Source of the DNA: Planctomycetota bacterium
GTDB lineage: Bacteria > Planctomycetota > PUPC01 > DSUN01
Assembly: GCA_016872875.1 (NCBI GenBank)
Contig: VGYW01000135.1
Location: forward strand, 1 to 18,661
Direction of reading: 5' to 3'
DNA length: 18,661 bases
Shown here: one piece after another, positions 14,670 through 18,661 of the stretch
Layout of the letters: each line of letters opens with the position of its first letter
How positions within the stretch are numbered: the first letter of the stretch is position 1
The notes under the pieces: model-generated
Told to the model about the DNA's origin: nothing
Databases searched by the model: none
The model's input: the letters and a program-made list of their open reading frames with translations, nothing else
Program-made: the position numbers and the translations under genes

Positions 14670-14744
14670 CGCGGGGTGGAGAAGTGGTATCTCGTCAGGC
14701 TCATAACCTGAAGACCGCTGGTTCGAATCCAGCCCCCGCTACCA
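14670..14744 (+). tRNA. Initiator tRNA-Met (anticodon CAT)
   Basis: Full cloverleaf with encoded CCA: acceptor 14670-14676/14734-14740, D arm 14679-14693, anticodon stem 14695-14699/14707-14711, loop CTCATAA with CAT at 14702-14704, T arm 14717-14733. C1 faces U72 (mismatched), and D-stem pair 11-24 is A-U; both mark bacterial initiators. The anticodon-stem pairs 29-41, 30-40 and 31-39 are A-U, G-C, G-C instead of the usual three G-C. The D loop (AGTGGTA) is short. It has its own promoter. Confidence 0.93.
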
Positions 14745-14748
14745 AACC

Positions 14749-14775
14749 GAGGCTGTTGCGCTGAGCAGCGGCCTC
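14749..14775 (+). terminator. Hairpin directly downstream of the tRNA
   Basis: GAGGCTGTTGC / GCAGCGGCCTC form an 11-bp stem with two G-U pairs and a five-base loop, starting 5 nt after CCA. Only a broken T-rich stretch (TTGCATGTTCT) follows, so it may be a weak terminator or a 3'-processing structure. Confidence 0.5.
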
Positions 14776-14979
14776 TTGCATGTTCTCGCCTAACGTCCCC
14801 GCCACTGACGACTTGCGCTCGTTTCCCCTGCTGTCCCTATCGCATCGCGTTGGGCCGTCTTGCGCCGCCGGGCGAGGTGGAACCCTCGGCGGCTGCGCGC
14901 GTCCAAGAGAGAGGGGCGCGAGCGCGCCGCTCCCTGGCGATCTTGGCGACCCGAGGCGGCTCCCAACGGAGGCGAAGCT
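14776..14979 (+). other. Leader of the macroglobulin gene, no clear promoter
   Basis: About 200 nt without a convincing gene or a good -35/-10 pair; the best (TTGCGC 14813, TATCGC 14838, spacer 19) is weak. A GCCGCCG/CGGCGGC stem is present around 14864-14895. Unlike most other gaps, it holds no long quasi-tandem palindrome. The reading frame of the next gene is open back to 14860, but the ATG at 14980 has the ribosome site. Confidence 0.4.
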
Positions 14980-17900
14980 ATGAAGGCTAAGGGACTTGTG
15001 CTGTGCGGGCTCACGGCAGCGGGCGTCATCGCCGTTGCACTGGCAGTCCTGGTCCAGGCAGCGGAGCCCGACCCTGCGGCGTTGCTGAAGCAGGCGGACG
15101 ATCAGTTCGAGAAGAAGAACTACAAGGACGCCGCCGATGCCTACGAGGGCTTGCTCAAGGCGGCCCCCAGGCACGAGAAGTGGCGCCACGCCAGCGAACG
15201 CATCATCTTGTGCAAGCTGCGCTTGCAGCTTTTCGACGAGGCCCTGGATGCCGCCGAGGCCCACGTGAAGCGCTGCGCCGCAAGCCCCTATGAGGCCCGC
15301 GCCGAACGCCTCGCAGGCAACCTCTACATGCTCATCCCCCACTGGGGCACGCGGGCGGGGGGCAAGTTCCACCGCGGCCAGTGGAAGCAGGGCATCCAGG
15401 TGCGCTCCTTCCAGCACGACAAGAAGCTGGCCGTCGCCCACATGGAACGCGCCCGCGAACTCTATGCCAAGTACGACGCCGATGCCCCCGCCCTGGCCGC
15501 CCTCCCCGAAAAGGAGCGCGCCGCCTGGCACAACGAGCGAGTCGAGTGCCTCTTCGACCTCGCCAGCCTCTGCTCCCGCTTCGGAATCTACGAAAACCAG
15601 TATTTCTTCTGGTACTCCTTCTGGGGCGAGAGGGACGACTTCATCGCCGAGACGGCCGGCGAGCAGGACTTCGAGGAGTACCACAGCTTCTGGCAGCGCG
15701 AGCGCAAGCGGCCCATCGGCCTGCGCATCGGCCCCGACGGCTCGCCCATTTTCCCCGCCGCAGCCAAAGCCTACGCCAAGGACCTCTCCGACGACCAGAA
15801 GATCCTCACCCTCCTCGCCGAGGCCCGCGAGCTGGACACGACGAAGGAGAAGAAGTACACCGGCCTGAGCTACTACCGCCAGGCCATGCTCGCCCGCACG
15901 CAGTTCGGCATGGACCGCTTGAACAACTATGCCGGCATCTACTACTGGAGCGGCCGCTACCCGCTCCAGGAAGAGCTCAAGGCATTCAACCCGTGGGAGC
16001 TGAAGGACAACGAGGCCCTCGTCCTCGCCGGCGGCACCATCCGCAAAGTCGTGCTCCCGAACCAGTTCGACGTCCTCGCCCTTCTGCGGGTCGTGAAGGG
16101 CGACTACAAGGACTGCGGTCTCGCCGACGAGGCGCAATACGCCCTCGCCGCCTACCACCAGAGCCGCCAGCAGTATCTCACCGCCATCGCGGAGTACGAG
16201 AAGCTCAAGGGCGAGATGCCCAAGAGCGACCGCGCGGGCCACGCCGATAGCCAGATCGCCCGCATCCGGGCGGGCCAGGTGCACATCAGCCAGACGGGTG
16301 TGCAACTGCCCGGCGAGCCGGCCGGCCTTCAGCTCAGCTACCGCAACACGAAAAAGGTCTGGTTCGTCGCCCGGCAGATAGACCTCGCCGGCTTCCTCAG
16401 CGACATCCGCGACCAGGCCTGCGACCCCGACAAGGGGATGAAGGACTTCTACTCGCTCCAGTACTGGCACCAGTACTTCGTCCACGGCTACAACCACGAT
16501 AGCTACGCCATGCAGTGCGCGGCGAAGCGCATCGGCGGCGAGGTGGCCCGCTGGAGCGATGAGGTGAAGGACGACGGCACCCACCGCTTCGCCCAGGCCA
16601 CCCTCACCACGCCGCTGAAGGACCGCGGGGCATATCTCGTCTATGCCTGCCTCGGCGAGCCGCCGGCCGACGACGCGAAGAAGACGGGCCGCGACGCCCT
16701 CGCCCTCGGCGCCAGCCGAGCCGTCTACGTCCTCACCGACCTCGCCTTTGTCGAGAAGAAGGTCAAGCAGGGCAGCCTCTACTTCATCGCCGACGCCCGC
16801 TCGGGCGCCCCAGTGCCCGAGGCGAAGATCAACATCGTCGAAACCTGGACAACCTGGGACGACCGGGGCCGCAAGAGCACCCACCACAAGGCCGTCCACA
16901 ACCTGACCACCGACGCCCAGGGCGTGGCCGTGCTCAGCCAGACCTCGGGCCGCGGCCAACTCCACGTCTTCGTGAAGGCGGGCCAGGACCGCCTGGCGTG
17001 GAGCGGCATGACCTATTGGAGCCAGTACCACCCCTCTCGCATGCGCGACGGCCTCTTCGCCTACTGCATCACCGACCGCCCCGTCTACCGCCCCGAGCAG
17101 ACCGTCCGCTACAAGGTCTGGGTCCGCCGCATGAACAATGGCGTCTACGAGAACCGGCCCGGCCAGCAAGCCAGCATCATCGTCTACGATCCCCGCGGCA
17201 ACAAGGTCCACGAGGTCACGAAGCAGACCGATCAGTTCGGCGGCCTCGACGGCGATTTCGCCCTCGCCTCCGAGCCGCCCCTGGGCGTCTACCGTATTGA
17301 CATCCACGCCCTCGGCCACACCAACCGCCAGAGCTTCCGAGTCGAGGAGTACAAGAAGCCCGAGTTCGAGGTCACGGTCGAGCCCGGCAAGACCCACACC
17401 AAGCTCGGCGACAAGGTGCCCGCCCTCATCAAGGCCACCTACTTCTTCGGCGGACCCGTCACCGACGCTACGGTGAAGTACAAGGTCTTCCGCGAGGAGT
17501 ACACCCACAGCTACTACTTCCCGGGTGAGTGGGACTGGCTTTACGGCTACGGCTACGGCTGGGTGTGGTATGAATCGCCCTGGTTCCCCTGGTGGGGCCG
17601 GTGCCGCTGGACCTGTTGGTCGCCGCCCCACTGGTGGTGGAGCGGCTACGGCATCCAGCCGCCCAACCCCGTCCGCGAGCTGGTCATGCAAGGCGAGTCG
17701 GCCATCGGCAAGGATGGCACGCTGAAGGTGGAGATTGACACCGCCGCGGCCAAGCGCGACCACCCCGACCGCGACCACCGCTACGTCGTCCAGGCCGAGG
17801 TCCGGGACGCCTCCCGCCGCGTCATCACGGGCGAGGGGGCGGTCAAAGTAACCCGCCAGGCCTTCTACGCCTTCGTCCAGCCCGACGGCGGCTACTACAC

Positions 17901-18597
17901 GCCGGGGCAGGAGATGGTCATCCGCATCCGATGCCTCACGCCCGACAACCAGCCCGTCAAGACCGAGGGACTGGTCACTGTGTCCAACGTCGTCTTCGGC
18001 GGCCCCGACAATGCGCGCATCGAGGAGACCGAGCTGAAGCGCTGGACAGCCTCGACCGATGAGCGCGGCATGCTCGACTTCCGCCTGCGCCACGAGAAGA
18101 GCGGCCAGCTCAAGATCAAGTTCGAGGCGCCCGACGCCTGGGGCGGCGTGGTCGAGGGCTTCGGCCTCGTGTGGGTCTGCGGCCGCGACTTCGATGGCAA
18201 GCTTTACCGCTTCAACAACCTGGAACTCATCACCGACAAGCGGAGCTATCAGCCCGGCGAGACCGCTCACGTGATGATCAACACCGCACACCGCAACAGC
18301 TACGTCCTCTATAGCGACGACGTGGACAGCAACCATCTCCTCTCGTGGAAGCTCCTCCACCTGCCGAACAAGCACACGGTGGTGGACATCCCGGTCACGC
18401 GGGAGCATCAGCCGGACTTCTACATCGAGGCCCTCACCGTGGCAGGCACGCGGGTCCACCAGCAGTCGCGCCGCCTCTGCGTCCCGCCCGAAGGCGGCAT
18501 CATCAAGGTCGCCGTGGCCGCCGACAAGCCGCAGTACAAGCCCGGCGAAAAGGCGAACGTGAAGGTGACGGGAGGCGGTTGCGATGTGGAGAGTTGA
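14980..18597 (+). CDS. TPR + alpha-2-macroglobulin family protein, C-terminally truncated
   Basis: 1205 aa; the ATG at 14980 has GGAGG (14968-14972) 7 nt upstream. A signal peptide/anchor spans 1-28. Residues about 32-430 are TPR-like helical repeats (LLKQADDQFEKKNYKDAADAY at the start). Macroglobulin domains follow: an MG1-like part from about 440; MG2 from about 690 with TDRPVYRPEQTVRYKV (T698); MG3 from about 786 (FRVEEYKKPEFEVTVEP); further domains with KRSYQPGETAHVMI (K1087); and KPQYKPGEKANVKV near the end. Residues about 840-895 are extraordinarily rich in Trp and Tyr. Family members usually continue with A2M, thioester and receptor-like domains; here the frame ends at KVTGGGCDVES, so the bait/thioester half is missing. 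Envelope-located protease trap or scaffold is the family role; the truncated form may not trap. Confidence 0.85.
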   Translation: MKAKGLVLCGLTAAGVIAVALAVLVQAAEPDPAALLKQADDQFEKKNYKDAADAYEGLLKAAPRHEKWRHASERIILCKLRLQLFDEALDAAEAHVKRCAASPYEARAERLAGNLYMLIPHWGTRAGGKFHRGQWKQGIQVRSFQHDKKLAVAHMERARELYAKYDADAPALAALPEKERAAWHNERVECLFDLASLCSRFGIYENQYFFWYSFWGERDDFIAETAGEQDFEEYHSFWQRERKRPIGLRIGPDGSPIFPAAAKAYAKDLSDDQKILTLLAEARELDTTKEKKYTGLSYYRQAMLARTQFGMDRLNNYAGIYYWSGRYPLQEELKAFNPWELKDNEALVLAGGTIRKVVLPNQFDVLALLRVVKGDYKDCGLADEAQYALAAYHQSRQQYLTAIAEYEKLKGEMPKSDRAGHADSQIARIRAGQVHISQTGVQLPGEPAGLQLSYRNTKKVWFVARQIDLAGFLSDIRDQACDPDKGMKDFYSLQYWHQYFVHGYNHDSYAMQCAAKRIGGEVARWSDEVKDDGTHRFAQATLTTPLKDRGAYLVYACLGEPPADDAKKTGRDALALGASRAVYVLTDLAFVEKKVKQGSLYFIADARSGAPVPEAKINIVETWTTWDDRGRKSTHHKAVHNLTTDAQGVAVLSQTSGRGQLHVFVKAGQDRLAWSGMTYWSQYHPSRMRDGLFAYCITDRPVYRPEQTVRYKVWVRRMNNGVYENRPGQQASIIVYDPRGNKVHEVTKQTDQFGGLDGDFALASEPPLGVYRIDIHALGHTNRQSFRVEEYKKPEFEVTVEPGKTHTKLGDKVPALIKATYFFGGPVTDATVKYKVFREEYTHSYYFPGEWDWLYGYGYGWVWYESPWFPWWGRCRWTCWSPPHWWWSGYGIQPPNPVRELVMQGESAIGKDGTLKVEIDTAAAKRDHPDRDHRYVVQAEVRDASRRVITGEGAVKVTRQAFYAFVQPDGGYYTPGQEMVIRIRCLTPDNQPVKTEGLVTVSNVVFGGPDNARIEETELKRWTASTDERGMLDFRLRHEKSGQLKIKFEAPDAWGGVVEGFGLVWVCGRDFDGKLYRFNNLELITDKRSYQPGETAHVMINTAHRNSYVLYSDDVDSNHLLSWKLLHLPNKHTVVDIPVTREHQPDFYIEALTVAGTRVHQQSRRLCVPPEGGIIKVAVAADKPQYKPGEKANVKVTGGGCDVES

Positions 18598-18661
18598 GGA
18601 GGATGCCGGGAAGCAGTGACGAGGGGTAAACGGGGGGCCGACGGCAGCCTTTTTTGAGACG
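18571..18661. other. Compositional break at the end of the macroglobulin gene
   Basis: After the conserved KPGEKANVKV codons, the strongly C-ending codon pattern stops and the DNA turns G-rich (GGAGGCGGTTGCGATGTGG). Stops appear in the frame within 30 nt, and a T6 run occurs at 18650-18655 without a good stem before it. This may be a junction with an inserted repeat, a deletion scar, or low-quality sequence at a contig end. Confidence 0.5.

Noticed and set aside
14701..18459. 1252-codon open frame on the minus strand
   Set aside because: It lies antisense to the macroglobulin gene and crosses the tRNA. Its composition (Val/Leu/Ala/Asp/Gly-rich, no recognisable domain) is what the complement of GC3-rich coding DNA gives.
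18641..18655. Terminator ending the macroglobulin gene
   Set aside because: There is a T6 run, but no stable stem precedes it.

Overview
The window is GC-rich DNA that looks chromosomal and comes from a bacterium. Gene content points to Planctomycetota or a close PVC-type relative: a large HzsA-related c-type cytochrome/beta-propeller protein with a PSCyt1-like haem segment, two NfeD proteins followed by a FloA flotillin, a URO-D-family protein that is not HemE, and a very large TPR + alpha-2-macroglobulin protein. This is inferred from gene families; no rRNA or marker protein fixes the taxon.

Layout. 1-639: non-coding, with two giant imperfect palindromes and a good sigma70-type promoter. 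640-4194 (+): HzsA-related triple-CxxCH protein with a three-copy repeat peptide inserted in frame. 4371-5492 (+): DUF1016/YhcG PD-(D/E)XK nuclease bracketed by related repeat arms. 5622-6191 (+): small protein with a possible HEPN motif, overlapping by 23 nt the convergent URO-D gene at 6169-7143 (-). 7286-12722 (+): an apparent operon starting at a near-consensus promoter: long NfeD (degenerate plus intact ClpP-like domains), short NfeD, FloA with extra helical repeats, and a Pro-rich single-pass membrane protein. 12883-14502 (+): multi-pass GT39/ArnT-like glycosyltransferase. 14670-14744 (+): initiator tRNA-Met with its own consensus promoter. 14980-18597 (+): alpha-2-macroglobulin family protein that stops abruptly partway through the family's usual architecture.

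How the genes fit together. NfeD proteases and FloA are established partners in bacterial membrane microdomains, so the 7.3-12.7 kb block is probably a membrane-organisation operon. The DUF1016 nuclease and possible HEPN protein could be a small accessory defence-type pair inserted between housekeeping genes. The alpha-2-macroglobulin protein and the cytochrome-like protein are exported.

The most striking feature is not a gene. Almost every intergenic gap contains a long imperfect inverted repeat (arms about 25-70 nt) built from short quasi-tandem units whose sequence differs from gap to gap, for example GGATGAAT, GTCCTCGTCC, CACGGACGGA, GTGACGCGTGA, AATCCGAAATC and CAATACTCAATACC. Some of these clearly belong to common families. 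One gap carries two 26-nt stem-loops that differ by two compensatory base-pair swaps.
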